From Acidothermaceae bacterium (GTDB lineage Bacteria; Actinomycetota; Actinomycetes; Acidothermales; Acidothermaceae): a DNA stretch of 5,997 nucleotides. Every line of letters begins with the position of its first letter. The first letter of the stretch is position 1. Made by a program: the position numbers and the translations under genes. Positions 5,839-5,997 of this stretch are shown here, one piece after another. Below the pieces are notes generated by a model that did no database searches, was not told the origin of the DNA, and saw only the letters and a program-made list of their open reading frames with translations. The stretch is taken from the NCBI GenBank assembly GCA_025925185.1, contig JAICLV010000141.1, forward strand, positions 1 through 5,997. Reading direction: 5' to 3'.

Positions 5839-5881
5839 CGATGATCGAGTCGACACGAAGGGACGGGATGCGATGATCGAG
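5839..5881 (+). repeat. 11-bp direct repeat in front of and across the ABC-ATPase start codon
   Basis: CGATGATCGAG occurs at 5839-5849 and again at 5871-5881, 32 bp apart. The second copy contains the ATG of the ABC gene. The surrounding 118-nt divergent region (5755-5872) also contains a 5-bp inverted repeat (GCGGA at 5822-5826, TCCGC at 5831-5835). No clear promoter for the ABC gene is visible. Confidence 0.45.
5858..5863 (+). promoter_or_regulatory. Ribosome-binding site of the ABC-ATPase gene
   Basis: AAGGGA lies 9 nt before the ATG at 5873 and continues into GGG-rich sequence. It supports that ATG rather than the out-of-frame ATG at 5868 or the more distant one at 5841. Confidence 0.6.
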
Positions 5882-5997
5882 GTAGGGGGTCTCAGCAAGC
5901 GATTCGGCTCCACGCTCGCGGTCGACGGGCTTTCCTTCACCGTGCGGCCGGGCCGGGTCACCGGCTTCCTCGGGCCGAACGGTTCGGGCAAGTCGAC
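5873..5997 (+). CDS. ABC transporter ATP-binding protein, N-terminal fragment (cut by window edge)
   Basis: The first 41 codons of an ABC-transporter ATPase are present. They show the usual opening [12 protein letters not shown], with Phe11 at the A-loop position that stacks on the adenine of ATP. The phrase [21 protein letters not shown] follows, and then the Walker A motif GPNGSGKS (34-41), cut at the window edge. This opening is most like the ATPases of ABC-2 type exporters (DrrA- or BcrA-like), for which a permease gene would be expected just downstream. The Walker A has Ser at position 38 where these proteins often have Ala, which is an ordinary variant. The substrate cannot be told from this fragment. 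The gene is divergent from the small membrane-protein gene. Confidence 0.9.
   Translation, partial: MIEVGGLSKRFGSTLAVDGLSFTVRPGRVTGFLGPNGSGKS

Noticed and set aside
1..5997. tRNA, rRNA, CRISPR array, insertion sequence or integrase
   Set aside because: None of their sequence patterns was seen; nearly all of the window is accounted for by intact genes in a conserved neighbourhood.

Overview
The window is high-GC, gene-dense chromosomal DNA of an actinobacterium. The clearest evidence is mshC, the mycothiol ligase, because mycothiol is the characteristic thiol of Actinobacteria. It is joined by three families that are largely actinobacterial: a SCO1664-type kinase-like protein, DUF3090, and the MSMEG_4193-type histidine phosphatase. 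As I recall, metH, a PAC2 gene, mshC, the SCO1664-type gene, DUF3090 and the phosphatase also lie near each other in mycobacteria and Streptomyces. This is therefore a conserved housekeeping neighbourhood, not a mobile island. I see no transposase, integrase, tRNA, rRNA or CRISPR array.

Layout from left to right: the N-terminal part of metH (minus strand, running off the left edge); an 85-nt divergent promoter region; a PAC2-family gene (plus); mshC (minus), which overlaps the 3' end of the PAC2 gene by 33 nt; a SCO1664-type kinase-like gene (minus); a 191-nt intergenic region, the longest in the window; a DUF3090 gene (minus); a histidine phosphatase gene (minus); a 77-residue single-pass membrane protein of unknown function (minus), whose stop codon lies inside the phosphatase ribosome-binding site; a 118-nt divergent region; and the first 41 codons of an ABC-transporter ATPase (plus). 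No gene-free stretch exceeds 300 bases.

Two genes have clear functions. MetH makes methionine from homocysteine, and MshC joins cysteine to GlcN-Ins in mycothiol synthesis, so both handle sulfur amino acids. The kinase-like protein, DUF3090 and the phosphatase are conserved together but their joint job is unknown. A kinase-fold protein and a phosphatase flanking a small protein with a zinc-binding-like tail is the nearest thing here to an undescribed system.

The most striking non-coding signal concerns start codons. Five of the six minus-strand genes have a -10-like hexamer (TANNNT, or GATACT in one case) ending only 6 to 8 nt before the start codon, with no Shine-Dalgarno sequence, as expected for leaderless mRNAs. 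The sixth, the phosphatase, is internal to an operon and has a Shine-Dalgarno sequence. The two plus-strand genes also have clear Shine-Dalgarno sequences.
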